Shown here: in pieces, positions 1 through 7,815 of the stretch
Layout: each line of letters starts with the position of its first letter
Numbering within the stretch: the stretch's first letter is position 1
Origin: Sulfurimonas sp.
GTDB lineage: Bacteria; Campylobacterota; Campylobacteria; Campylobacterales; Sulfurimonadaceae
Direction: 5' to 3'
DNA length: 7,840 nt
Assembly: GCA_021107375.1 (NCBI GenBank)
Contig: JAIOSY010000232.1
Span: forward strand, 1 to 7,840
Made by a program: the position numbers and the translations under genes
The notes under the pieces: generated by a model
Databases searched by the model: none
The model's input: the letters and a program-made list of their open reading frames with translations, nothing else
Told to the model about the DNA's origin: nothing

Positions 1-1017
1 CATGGATTTAACCTAATTTTAGATGGAGTTGAAAAAATCTCTGCAAAAGAGGGTCAAGTAACACTTGAGAGTGGAGATATTTTAGATGATTATGACCATC
101 TTATTATCGCTATGGGTGCATCAAAAATGAAACATCAGGGGATAGAAAATACGCTTTCTATTTGTGGAGCACCAGAACAATCTCTTCTTATTCGTGATAA
201 AGTTGATGAGATAATCGCAAAAGGAAGTGGTAAAATCTGCTTTGGTTTTGGTGGAAATCCAAAAGATTCTTCTGCTGTTCGTGGAGGACCAGGGTTTGAG
301 TTACTTTTTAATGTACATAATCTACTTAAGAAAAAAGGTATCCGAGAGAAATATGAACTAACTTTTTTCGCACCAATGGCTGAACCAGGAAAAAGAATGG
401 GTCCAAAAGCTTTAAAAATGATGGACACATTCTTTGGAATGCTTAATATTAATCAACATTTTGGAAAAAAGATAAAAGCCTTTGAAGAGGATGGAATTAT
501 TTTTGAAGATGACTCAAAATTAGACTCCGACTTTACAATGTTTATCCCTGCTGGTGATGGGCATGATGTTATTAAAAATTCTGATTTACCTTTAAATGAA
601 GCTGGATTTATAAAAATCGACGACCATTGTGCTGTTGAGTTTTCACATATGGACACTTTTTGTGATGGCGAGGATATGAGCAGACCTCATAATATCTATG
701 CTATTGGCGATACAGCAGCATTAGAGGGTTATGAGTGGAGAGCAAAACAGGGTCATATTGCAGAGGTTATGGCTAGAAATGTAGCTCACAATATTGTAGA
801 AAAAGACAATGGTGGAATATCATTTAAAGGTTATCATGAACATATAAATATTTTATGTGTTATGGATAGTGGAAACGGTGCTTCTTTTGTTTATAGAGAC
901 GATAAAAAAGCTTTTATGATTCCAATGCCTATCTTTGGTCACTGGCTTAAAAAAGGGTGGGGAGTTTATTGCCGTTACTCAAAACTTGGAAAAATCCCAA
1001 GAATACCAGGAATGTAA
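1..1017 (+). CDS. SQR-like FAD-dependent oxidoreductase (5'-truncated by window edge)
   Basis: The frame is open from base 1, so the true start and the N-terminal FAD-binding GxGxxG lie outside the window; the ATG at 112 is internal. What remains is 338 codons. Visible family marks are YDHLIIAMG (bases 88-117), the second FAD motif YAIGD (697-711) and a hydrophobic/basic C-terminus (FGHWLKKGWG) of the kind that seats sulfide:quinone oxidoreductases on the membrane. Two cysteines align by eye with SQR cysteines: SIC (Cys codon 163-165) and LCVMDSGNG (856-858). The middle catalytic cysteine, normally in a CFGPAYE-like motif, is replaced: here the segment reads VRGGPGFE, with Arg at 280-282. There is also extra sequence (SHMDTFCDGEDMS) just before the YAIGD motif. 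The family oxidises sulfide or NADH and reduces quinone. Given the changed cysteine I call it SQR-like rather than SQR. A type II NADH dehydrogenase relative is the alternative. Confidence 0.85.
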   Translation, partial: HGFNLILDGVEKISAKEGQVTLESGDILDDYDHLIIAMGASKMKHQGIENTLSICGAPEQSLLIRDKVDEIIAKGSGKICFGFGGNPKDSSAVRGGPGFELLFNVHNLLKKKGIREKYELTFFAPMAEPGKRMGPKALKMMDTFFGMLNINQHFGKKIKAFEEDGIIFEDDSKLDSDFTMFIPAGDGHDVIKNSDLPLNEAGFIKIDDHCAVEFSHMDTFCDGEDMSRPHNIYAIGDTAALEGYEWRAKQGHIAEVMARNVAHNIVEKDNGGISFKGYHEHINILCVMDSGNGASFVYRDDKKAFMIPMPIFGHWLKKGWGVYCRYSKLGKIPRIPGM

Positions 1018-1047
1018 TCTTTAAAAGACTTTTTTGATATAAATCAA

Positions 1048-1075
1048 TTTACATTAATCATAATTGAGATAAAAT
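1048..1075 (+). promoter_or_regulatory. Candidate sigma-70 promoter for the PAS-receptor pair
   Basis: TTTACA (1048-1053, 5 of 6 to the -35 consensus) and TAAAAT (1070-1075, 5 of 6 to the -10 consensus, preceded by GA) are separated by 16 bases. Transcription would start near 1082, giving a leader of about 32 bases before the GTG at 1114. No sigma-28 or sigma-54 motif was recognised, although this is a chemotaxis unit. The 96-base gap is very AT-rich, so a chance match is possible. Confidence 0.42.
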
Positions 1076-1101
1076 CTGACGAATTTATTAGTATTTAATA
1101 T

Positions 1102-1107
1102 AAAGGA
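1102..1107 (+). promoter_or_regulatory. Ribosome binding site that fixes a GTG start
   Basis: AAAGGA lies 6 bases ahead of the GTG at 1114. The first in-frame ATG is 47 codons further, already inside the PAS fold, so this site supports the GTG as the start. Confidence 0.7.
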
Positions 1108-1113
1108 TAGATT

Positions 1114-1656
1114 GTGTCTTTAAAAAAACTTTCAAAGCTTGATGCTACAAAAAATATTATAAACAAAGAAACTAAACTTTCTGAAAATGATTTCATCATA
1201 TCAAAAACTGATACAAAAGGCAATATTATATATTGCAATGAAATTTTTACTAAAATGGCAGGGTATTCAGCTTCTGAACTTATAGGCGCAAACCATAACC
1301 TAATAAGGCATCCAGATATGCCTAGACTAGCTTTTAAAGTAGCTTGGGATTTAATCAAAAATAAAAAAGAGTTTTTTGGATATGTTAAAAATTTATCTAA
1401 AGATGGTGGTTTCTACTGGGTTTTTACATATATCACTGCTGATTTAGATTTAAATGGCAAAATCATCAGCTATACATCAGTTAGAAGAAAAGCTCCTCAG
1501 TCTGCCATCGATACAATCGCCCCAATCTATAAACTCCTCGTAGATGCAGAAAAAAAAGGTGGTATAGATGCCTCTGCTAAAATACTTAACAGCTATCTAC
1601 AAGAAAACGATACTACATATGAAGAACTTGTTATAAATCTTCAAAAAGGGGTTTAA
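1114..1656 (+). CDS. Aer/CetB-like PAS sensor protein
   Basis: A soluble 180-residue protein that is essentially one PAS domain (about residues 22-130) plus a helical tail (about 132-178). The segments [17 protein letters not shown], then NLIRHPDMP (63-70), [13 protein letters not shown] (91-103) and a final strand near YTSVRRKAP closely follow the PAS domain of the energy-taxis receptor Aer. There, the Arg-His-x-Asp cluster and nearby residues are tied to FAD binding; Arg65, His66 and Asp68 are kept here. I infer an FAD-bound redox or electron-transport sensor. It has no membrane segment and no signalling domain of its own, like CetB of Campylobacter jejuni, which works with a separate receptor, CetA. 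The next gene begins two bases after this stop, so the partner is very probably that receptor. Start is GTG with AAAGGA 6 bases upstream. FAD could be replaced by another ligand; that cannot be settled from sequence. Confidence 0.88.
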   Translation: MSLKKLSKLDATKNIINKETKLSENDFIISKTDTKGNIIYCNEIFTKMAGYSASELIGANHNLIRHPDMPRLAFKVAWDLIKNKKEFFGYVKNLSKDGGFYWVFTYITADLDLNGKIISYTSVRRKAPQSAIDTIAPIYKLLVDAEKKGGIDASAKILNSYLQENDTTYEELVINLQKGV

Positions 1657-1658
1657 AG

Positions 1659-2981
1659 ATGGGACTTTTTTCTAGCAACAAAACAGACGAAACAGAATTA
1701 ATAAAACAGATAGCTGATGTCTTAAAAGATGTTAAAAATGGTAAACTAGCTTCTCGCGTAGTTTTACACAAAAATGACACTATAATGGAAAACATTGCAT
1801 GGGATTTAAATAATTCACTTGATCAAATGGAAGTTATTTTAAGAGAAACAAGAAATACTATTTCTGCTGTTAGTGATGGTCAAATGTACAGAAGTATGTT
1901 TCCTGAGGGTATGCATGGAGAGTTTAAAGAAACTGCCAGCTCTATCCAAAAAGCAGTAACATCTATGAAAGCAAATGAAAGATATAAGACAATGGGTGTT
2001 CTTACCACCTCTTTTAGTAAATTAAACGGTGGGATGAACGGTAACTTTGAAATACTTACAAATGATATAAATAAAACAAAAGATGCTTTTACAACAGTTA
2101 CTGAGCGTACTTCACATGCCGCTCATTCTACTGCCCAAACCTTTGATACAGTTGAACAAACTGCATCAGAGATTTCTCAACTTAGTGAGTTAGTAAGAGA
2201 TACAGTTGATGCGATAGATCAGTTAAATGTAAATGTAAGTGACATTACAACCATAGTAAATCTAATTAAAGATATTGCAGACCAGACAAATCTACTTGCA
2301 TTAAATGCGGCCATAGAAGCAGCTCGAGCAGGTGAACATGGACGAGGTTTTGCAGTTGTTGCTGATGAAGTTAGAAAACTAGCCGAAAGAACATCTAAAG
2401 CAACTGGAGAGATAAGTATAACTATTCAAAATCTTCAACAACAATCAAATGGTATCTCAGAGAATGCAACAACTATAAGTGGTATCGCTGATAATGCAAA
2501 CGGTACTATGAATGATTTTTCTGATTCTATGTCAACCTTAACAAAAGATATGAACTTAACATCTACTCAATCAAACCAAAGTAGTTTTTCCCTCTTTTTA
2601 TCAAACTATAAAATACATCATATTATTTTTAAATCAAATGCTTACTCTGCTGTTGTTAATGATACTGTAACTGATGAGCTAAAAATAGATTATAAACATT
2701 GTAGTTTTGGAATTTGGTACTATACAACAGGGATGAAACTTTTTTCTTCAAACCCTACTTTTAAAAAGATAGAATCATATCATATAAAATTTCATGAACT
2801 TATAAATGAAAATATTGAATGTGCATCAACAAGTACTTGCATGACAGATTCTGCAGAAAAAGATAAAATTATAAAAAGATTTGAAGAGGCAGAAGCTGCA
2901 TCAAATACCTTATTTGATCTTATGGATGAACTAGCAAATGAACTTGGAAGTTCTATTGATATGCAAGAGGTTTTAGCTTAA
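1659..2981 (+). CDS. Soluble methyl-accepting chemotaxis protein with C-terminal CZB domain (TlpD-like)
   Basis: A 440-residue chemoreceptor with no signal peptide or membrane segment, so cytoplasmic. Domain order: two HAMP-like helical units (about 10-60 and 62-105), coiled-coil arm (about 120-202), the kinase-control hairpin tip with the near-invariant [20 protein letters not shown] and [18 protein letters not shown] (206-245), return arm (246-310) and a CZB zinc-binding domain (about 315-385). CZB metal ligands are visible: His320 or His321, Cys348 in HCSFGIWY, and His375 and His379 in HIKFH. In other bacteria CZB domains bind zinc and can sense it or reactive chlorine species. Size and layout match TlpD of Helicobacter pylori. 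It lies two bases after the PAS gene, and AAAGGGG (1645-1651), inside the end of that gene, is its ribosome site, so the two are probably translationally coupled. It should signal to CheA/CheW. No CheR-tethering pentapeptide is seen at the C-terminus. Confidence 0.93.
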   Translation: MGLFSSNKTDETELIKQIADVLKDVKNGKLASRVVLHKNDTIMENIAWDLNNSLDQMEVILRETRNTISAVSDGQMYRSMFPEGMHGEFKETASSIQKAVTSMKANERYKTMGVLTTSFSKLNGGMNGNFEILTNDINKTKDAFTTVTERTSHAAHSTAQTFDTVEQTASEISQLSELVRDTVDAIDQLNVNVSDITTIVNLIKDIADQTNLLALNAAIEAARAGEHGRGFAVVADEVRKLAERTSKATGEISITIQNLQQQSNGISENATTISGIADNANGTMNDFSDSMSTLTKDMNLTSTQSNQSSFSLFLSNYKIHHIIFKSNAYSAVVNDTVTDELKIDYKHCSFGIWYYTTGMKLFSSNPTFKKIESYHIKFHELINENIECASTSTCMTDSAEKDKIIKRFEEAEAASNTLFDLMDELANELGSSIDMQEVLA

Positions 2982-2985
2982 GCTA
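2974..2985. other. Convergent gene ends sharing a 12-bp palindrome
   Basis: TAGCTTAAGCTA is a perfect palindrome. Its central TTAA gives the stop codon TAA to the chemoreceptor gene on the + strand (2979-2981) and to the CNNM-like gene on the - strand (2980-2978). The two genes overlap by four bases, leaving no room for an intergenic terminator. I see no hairpin with a T-run here. Confidence 0.9.
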
Positions 2986-4042
2986 TTCCTCTTCTCTTCT
3001 CAATATTTTCTTTCGCTTTTCTCTTCGCTTTCATCTTATTTTTCGCTAACTCTCTCATATCTATGGTTGTATCACTCTCATCAACAATCTCAACACCCAA
3101 AATAGTCTCAACACAATCCTCAAGAGTGATTATCCCATCTGTTTGATCATAATTATCCATAACCAAAAACATATGCTCTTTTTTAGCTATAAAAAGATCT
3201 AAGGCTTTAGAAACTGGAATATTTTCATTTATAGAAAAAATATCTTTTTTAATACTTCCAACACTAACACTTCCATCTTGAAGTGCTTGTTGAAAAATCT
3301 TTTTAGTTAAAACTATACCTGTAACCTCTTCTATAGAATTTTTATATATAGGAATACGGGAAAACTTGAAAATAGCAGGCTGGGTATCTATAACCTCTTG
3401 AATACTCATACTCTCATCAAGAGCAAATACAACAGATCTTGGAGTTAAAACTTCACTTACCTTTATGTTATCAAGATTTAAAATATTTTCAATTACATCA
3501 GATTCTTTTTCATCTATAACACCCTCATCTTCACTAATAAGCATAGACTCTAAAAGCTCCTCTTTGGTAAGAGAATTTACATCCTCTTTACCTCTGGAGA
3601 TTCTATCGGTAACTGCAAGAGTTGTTAAAATAATAGGATATGTGATCCAAATAAGAAGTCTAATCGTATATGCAGAAGCTGGAGCTAACTGCTTGGAGTA
3701 AAGTGCGCCTATTGTTTTAGGGATAATCTCAGATAAAAAAAGTATAGCAAATGTCATAATCATTGATATAATCACAACAGCATCATTTCCAAATAATTTT
3801 GCAGCTTGCGCACCAACAGCAGCAGCACCAAGTGTATGAGCAATAGTATTTAAAATTAATATTGAAGCGATAGATTTGCTAATCTCTACTTTTTGAATAC
3901 GAAGTAGTTTTCCAGCTATTGGGTTATCTTTTTCAAGTAACGAGATGTATGACATATTAACAGACAGAAGTACGGCTTCAAGAACCGAGCATATAAATGA
4001 TATTCCTACTGCGAGAGTAAAATATAGTATCAGTAAATCCAA
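2978..4042 (-). CDS. CNNM/CorC-like membrane protein with CBS pair
   Basis: A 354-residue member of the CNNM (DUF21) family, linked in bacteria to Mg2+/Co2+ efflux or Mg2+ homeostasis. The membrane domain (about 1-150) has hydrophobic segments near 3-28, 58-80, 87-108 and 126-146. It carries the family's SFICSVLEA start (Ser19, Glu22), Asn65, and the hallmark SEIIPKT (104-110). An acidic linker leads to two CBS motifs (about 195-250 and 265-318; VLTPRSVV and [18 protein letters not shown]). The usual C-terminal CorC/HlyC domain of about 80 residues is absent; the chain ends in a Lys/Arg-rich tail (334-351). Start is TTG at 4042: an in-frame stop lies just upstream and the next Met is residue 30, inside the membrane domain. 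It is 14 bases downstream of mgtE in one operon. Transport direction is not provable from sequence. Confidence 0.9.
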   Translation of the reverse strand: MDLLILYFTLAVGISFICSVLEAVLLSVNMSYISLLEKDNPIAGKLLRIQKVEISKSIASILILNTIAHTLGAAAVGAQAAKLFGNDAVVIISMIMTFAILFLSEIIPKTIGALYSKQLAPASAYTIRLLIWITYPIILTTLAVTDRISRGKEDVNSLTKEELLESMLISEDEGVIDEKESDVIENILNLDNIKVSEVLTPRSVVFALDESMSIQEVIDTQPAIFKFSRIPIYKNSIEEVTGIVLTKKIFQQALQDGSVSVGSIKKDIFSINENIPVSKALDLFIAKKEHMFLVMDNYDQTDGIITLEDCVETILGVEIVDESDTTIDMRELAKNKMKAKRKAKENIEKRRGIA

Positions 4043-4052
4043 TTTTTACAAA

Positions 4053-4058
4053 TTCCTT
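4053..4058 (-). promoter_or_regulatory. Ribosome binding site that fixes a TTG start
   Basis: AAGGAA on the minus strand overlaps the last bases of mgtE (stop 4059-4057) and lies 10 bases before the TTG at 4042. An alternative in-frame TTG at 4051 is followed at once by TAA, so the 4042 TTG is the only initiator that keeps the first membrane segment. Confidence 0.6.
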
Positions 4059-5385
4059 AAAGTAAAATATATGTTGCTAGTCCTAAAAAACTAAAGAACC
4101 CCACAACATCAGTAACAGTAGTTAAAATTACAGTACTACCGATAGCTGGATCAACATCCAACTTTTTTAAAAATAATGGTACTGACGCACCAAAAAAACC
4201 AGCCACAAGAAGGTTGATTATCATACTTAAAGCTATTACAACTCCTAGCAGTTTAATATCAAACCATAAAAAGGCTATTATTCCTGCAATTATAGCAAAT
4301 AAGAAACCATTTCCTAAAGAGATTAACACCTCTTTTTTTATAATCCTCATAGCATCTCCTTGAGAAATATCCCCAAGTGCCAACTGTCTTACAACAACTG
4401 TAAGAGTTTGAGTTCCTGCATTTCCACCCATTGATGCATCTATGGGCATTAAAATCGCAAAAGCAACCATACTCTCTAAAGTATCGGCAAAAAGTGCAAT
4501 AACAAAAGATGCCGCAATAGCAGTAAAAAGATTTAATCCTAACCAAGTCGCTCTTTTTTGAGCAGCTTTAATAATTTCATCATCATCTTCTGCTTCATCA
4601 TCAACCCCAGCAAGATTATACATCTGCTCAGTAGCCCCGTCTTGAATAACATCATAAATATCATCCGATGTGATACGACCAAGCAATACTCCATAATCAT
4701 TTACAATTGCCAAAACAGATAAATCATACTCTTCAAAAATATGAACAATCTCTTTAATATCATCTCTATCTTGTGCTTTTATAGGCTCAAAACTATCTTC
4801 ACTAGCTTCAATATTTTCTATAACAGTTTTTGAAAAATCAAAAATAAGTAAATCATCCAAACCAACAGCATATCTAAGTTTATTATCTGTGTTCGTTATA
4901 AAAAGATTTTGGATATTTTCAATCTCGTTCTCTTTTCTAAGATGAGCAAATCTTTTTATAACATCTTGAACTACCTCATCTTTGTATGCAGTAAAAATCT
5001 CAAGCTGCATATATGAACCCGCTTCATCTTCCTCATACTTTTTAAGTTGAGTAATCTCCTCTTGGTCATCTTGATGAAGAGAATCAAAAACTTCTATAGC
5101 TATATTTTCATCATGCTCTTCTAGTTCTTGCATAAAGTCAGCTTGGTCATCAGACTCCAACTCACTTACGGCATGTGAAATTTCATCAACACTAAGATTC
5201 TCTACAACATCATCAAAATATCTATCAGGAAGAGCAAGAGCAACATCGCCAAGAAGGTTTTTTGGTACAAGTTTTAAGGCATCAGAAAACTCGCTATCAT
5301 CCAGCTTTTTTAAAATTTTAGCTATCTCTGATGGGTGTATCTCACTAATTTCGTGAGAATCTAAATACTCTTGTAGTTTATACAT
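4057..5385 (-). CDS. mgtE: Magnesium transporter MgtE
   Basis: A 442-residue MgtE, a Mg2+ channel closed by Mg2+ bound to its cytoplasmic part. Domains: acidic helical N domain (about 10-130), CBS pair (about 130-252), plug/connecting helix (about 262-285) and a five-helix pore domain (about 286-442). Signatures are ILMPIDASMGGNAGTQTLTV (311-330) and VDPAIGSTVILTTVTDVVG (411-429). Asp426 corresponds to the pore aspartate that coordinates Mg2+ in the Thermus thermophilus channel. The many Asp/Glu in the N and CBS domains fit the Mg2+-sensing interface. The residue after MPI in the first signature is Asp316, where I would expect a hydrophobic residue in many relatives. The ATG at 5385 is the only possible start: an in-frame TAA occurs seven codons upstream with no start codon between. 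It has no Shine-Dalgarno and a -10 box at 5397-5392, suggesting a leaderless message. The CNNM-like gene follows 14 bases later. Confidence 0.96.
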   Translation of the reverse strand: MYKLQEYLDSHEISEIHPSEIAKILKKLDDSEFSDALKLVPKNLLGDVALALPDRYFDDVVENLSVDEISHAVSELESDDQADFMQELEEHDENIAIEVFDSLHQDDQEEITQLKKYEEDEAGSYMQLEIFTAYKDEVVQDVIKRFAHLRKENEIENIQNLFITNTDNKLRYAVGLDDLLIFDFSKTVIENIEASEDSFEPIKAQDRDDIKEIVHIFEEYDLSVLAIVNDYGVLLGRITSDDIYDVIQDGATEQMYNLAGVDDEAEDDDEIIKAAQKRATWLGLNLFTAIAASFVIALFADTLESMVAFAILMPIDASMGGNAGTQTLTVVVRQLALGDISQGDAMRIIKKEVLISLGNGFLFAIIAGIIAFLWFDIKLLGVVIALSMIINLLVAGFFGASVPLFLKKLDVDPAIGSTVILTTVTDVVGFFSFLGLATYILL

Positions 5386-5391
5386 AGTGGA

Positions 5392-5400
5392 ATTATAGCA
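5392..5400 (-). promoter_or_regulatory. Extended -10 promoter of mgtE, placed for a leaderless mRNA
   Basis: On the minus strand TGCTATAAT (5400-5392) is a perfect extended -10 box. With the usual six bases between the -10 hexamer and +1, transcription starts at 5385, the A of the mgtE ATG. The six bases between are TCCACT, with no purine-rich ribosome site. No good -35 is seen, as is usual for Campylobacterota promoters; the expected -35 position (5420-5415) falls on the edge of the neighbouring hairpin. Confidence 0.65.
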
Positions 5401-5415
5401 AAGTTATAGGGATAG

Positions 5416-5451
5416 TTTCCACATGCCAAAATACTTTTTGGCATGTGGAAA
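5416..5451 (-). terminator. Strong perfect hairpin after nifU, probable terminator
   Basis: A perfect inverted repeat: 16-bp arms (5416-5431 and 5436-5451; core TTTCCACATGCCAAAA) around the loop TACT. On the minus strand it begins six bases after the nifU stop and ends 15 bases before the extended -10 of mgtE. No T-run follows the stem in either direction, so it is not a classic intrinsic terminator. It may act as a terminator through its own inner T-tract, as an mRNA 3' end stabiliser, or as a protein-binding dyad. Confidence 0.6.
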
Positions 5452-5457
5452 GTTAAA

Positions 5458-6438
5458 TTAAATCGGAAGAACTCTAATACTTTTAGAAAGCTTCTCTTTT
5501 AGAGTTGATTCTATTGCATAAAGAGTACCTGTTGATGAAGATGCACAACCGTTACATGCACCCAAATAACGGATATAGATATCAATATTTTCATCACCTT
5601 TTTTGATGTCGATAACTTCCATATCGCCACCATCCATGATTAAAAATTGACGAACATTTTCATCTATAACAGCATCAACCGCTTTGATTTGCTGAACTAG
5701 GGTCATTGTTTCAAAATTAGCTTCACCACTTGCACTTGCATCAGCAGCAGCTTTCATTTTTTCCTCATCCATCTCACGACGAGTATCTGCTAAAATATCA
5801 ACAAGGTAGTAATCTTTTGCTTCATGTCCACCTGGCTTGATACAAGACTTACAAAAACCACCAGCTTTTGTATAATCTGTAATCTGCTCAATAGTTGTTA
5901 AATCATTTAGTCTGATTACCTCTTGAAGTGTTCCTAAAGAAACTCTAGCACATTCACAAACTATAATCTCCTCTTCAAAACTCTCAGCATCAACACCCAT
6001 ATACATCCCAGCTGCTTTTTTAATAACATCATAAGCCATAACAGAACAGTGCATTTTTTGAGGTGGAACAGCAGGAGCATCTGGTGTATCACGAAGAGCC
6101 ATCTCAACATCAATATTTGTAATTTTTACCGCTTCTTTTACTGTTTTACCAATACAAAGTTGAGTCATAACATCAGATGATGCGATAGCAGTACCACAAC
6201 CAAAAGATTTAAATTTTGAGTTTATAATTGTGTCCGTTTTTGGGTCAATCTCCCAATATAAACGAACAGCATCACCACAAGACTCTGCACCAAAATCAGC
6301 AACAATTAGTTTGTTACCTCTAGCTTCAACCTCACCTAAAAATAGTTCACCTTGATGTTCTGGGTTATTCATTAATGTCGTAACTTTATCTGAATACGCG
6401 TCCCATAAAGACTCGCCTAACATATCACTTTTTGCCAT
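5458..6438 (-). CDS. nifU: NifU Fe-S cluster assembly scaffold
   Basis: A full-length, three-part NifU of 326 residues. The N-terminal IscU-type scaffold (about 8-150) has its three cluster cysteines at Cys54 (ESCGD), Cys81 (FGCGT) and Cys131 (HCSVM), with Asp56 beside the first. The middle ferredoxin-like domain (about 158-212) holds a permanent [2Fe-2S] site through CEC (161, 163) and CKSC (196, 199). After a linker (about 222-243) comes the C-terminal NifU domain (about 247-326) with CNGC (295, 298). All expected ligands are present. It assembles clusters from iron and from sulphur delivered by NifS, and passes them to apoproteins in the cytoplasm. In Campylobacterota this pair is the general Fe-S system, so it need not mean nitrogen fixation; no nif structural gene is in view. 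Start ATG has AAGGAG (6449-6444) five bases upstream. It follows nifS across a 116-base structured spacer. Confidence 0.97.
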   Translation of the reverse strand: MAKSDMLGESLWDAYSDKVTTLMNNPEHQGELFLGEVEARGNKLIVADFGAESCGDAVRLYWEIDPKTDTIINSKFKSFGCGTAIASSDVMTQLCIGKTVKEAVKITNIDVEMALRDTPDAPAVPPQKMHCSVMAYDVIKKAAGMYMGVDAESFEEEIIVCECARVSLGTLQEVIRLNDLTTIEQITDYTKAGGFCKSCIKPGGHEAKDYYLVDILADTRREMDEEKMKAAADASASGEANFETMTLVQQIKAVDAVIDENVRQFLIMDGGDMEVIDIKKGDENIDIYIRYLGACNGCASSSTGTLYAIESTLKEKLSKSIRVLPI

Positions 6439-6465
6439 CGTATCTCCTTTTTATTTATTTATTAC

Positions 6466-6540
6466 GGTATCGGAAGTAATTCCGATACCTACGCTAACGC
6501 TAGGTTTCCTTCGATAGGAAGTCCAACGCACTAGTGCGTT
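6466..6540 (-). repeat. Cluster of four inverted repeats in the nifS-nifU spacer
   Basis: Read in the direction of transcription (minus strand) the segment gives four hairpins in a row. First a 16-base palindrome (6540-6525). Second, TTCCT/AGGAA arms around a 5-base loop (6520-6506). Third, ACCTA/TAGGT arms (6505-6487) with an inner CG/CG pair, one bulged G and a TTAG loop. Fourth, a 10-bp hairpin GGTATCGGAA/TTCCGATACC with loop TTAC (6489-6466), overlapping the third by three bases. A tandem ACGCTA repeat (+ strand, 6491-6502) sits in the third. G+C is 36 of 75 bases, well above the surroundings. It ends 17 bases before the nifU ribosome site and contains no open frame. It may be a dispersed palindromic element (REP/MITE-like) or an RNA structure acting on mRNA processing, stability or nifU expression. 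Confidence 0.8.
6525..6540. repeat. Perfect 16-bp palindrome AACGCACTAGTGCGTT
   Basis: The sequence equals its own reverse complement over 16 bases and starts 15 bases beyond the nifS stop codon. As DNA it could be a dimeric protein site; as RNA it folds to six pairs with a CTAG loop. No T-run follows it, so I do not call it a terminator. Confidence 0.85.
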
Positions 6541-6554
6541 ATTTCTAATTAATA

Positions 6555-7772
<1,218 letters not shown>

Positions 7773-7786
7773 TTAATCTAGTGACG

Positions 7787-7815
7787 ATTTAACGCCCTAT
7801 TTTTAAATGAGACAA
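7787..7815 (-). promoter_or_regulatory. Candidate nifS promoter with overlapping dyad
   Basis: On the minus strand TTGTCT (7815-7810) and TTAAAT (7792-7787) are spaced by 17 bases, each matching four of six consensus positions. Transcription from near 7780 would give a leader of about 17 bases that includes the nifS ribosome site. The -35 is one arm of an inverted repeat, AGACAA-N3-TTGTCT (+ strand 7810-7824), which could be a repressor site. Both matches are weak in AT-rich DNA. Confidence 0.33.

Noticed and set aside
135..656. Open frames on the minus strand opposite the SQR-like gene
   Set aside because: They lie antisense to a clearly conserved flavoprotein, have no ribosome sites I can support, and their translations resemble no family.
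1018..1036. Possible terminator after the SQR-like gene (TCTTT/AAAGA followed by a run of T)
   Set aside because: The arms leave a one-base loop, so only three or four A-T pairs could form. That is too weak to call.
4043..4056. Magnesium riboswitch or leader between mgtE and its partner, or ahead of mgtE
   Set aside because: The mgtE-CNNM gap is only 14 bases and the mgtE leader is predicted to be absent, so there is no room for an M-box type structure.
4259..4546. Cysteine-rich open frame inside mgtE on the same strand in another frame
   Set aside because: It is a frame-shifted reading of the MgtE pore region; its odd Cys/Tyr/Phe composition is the shadow of hydrophobic codons.
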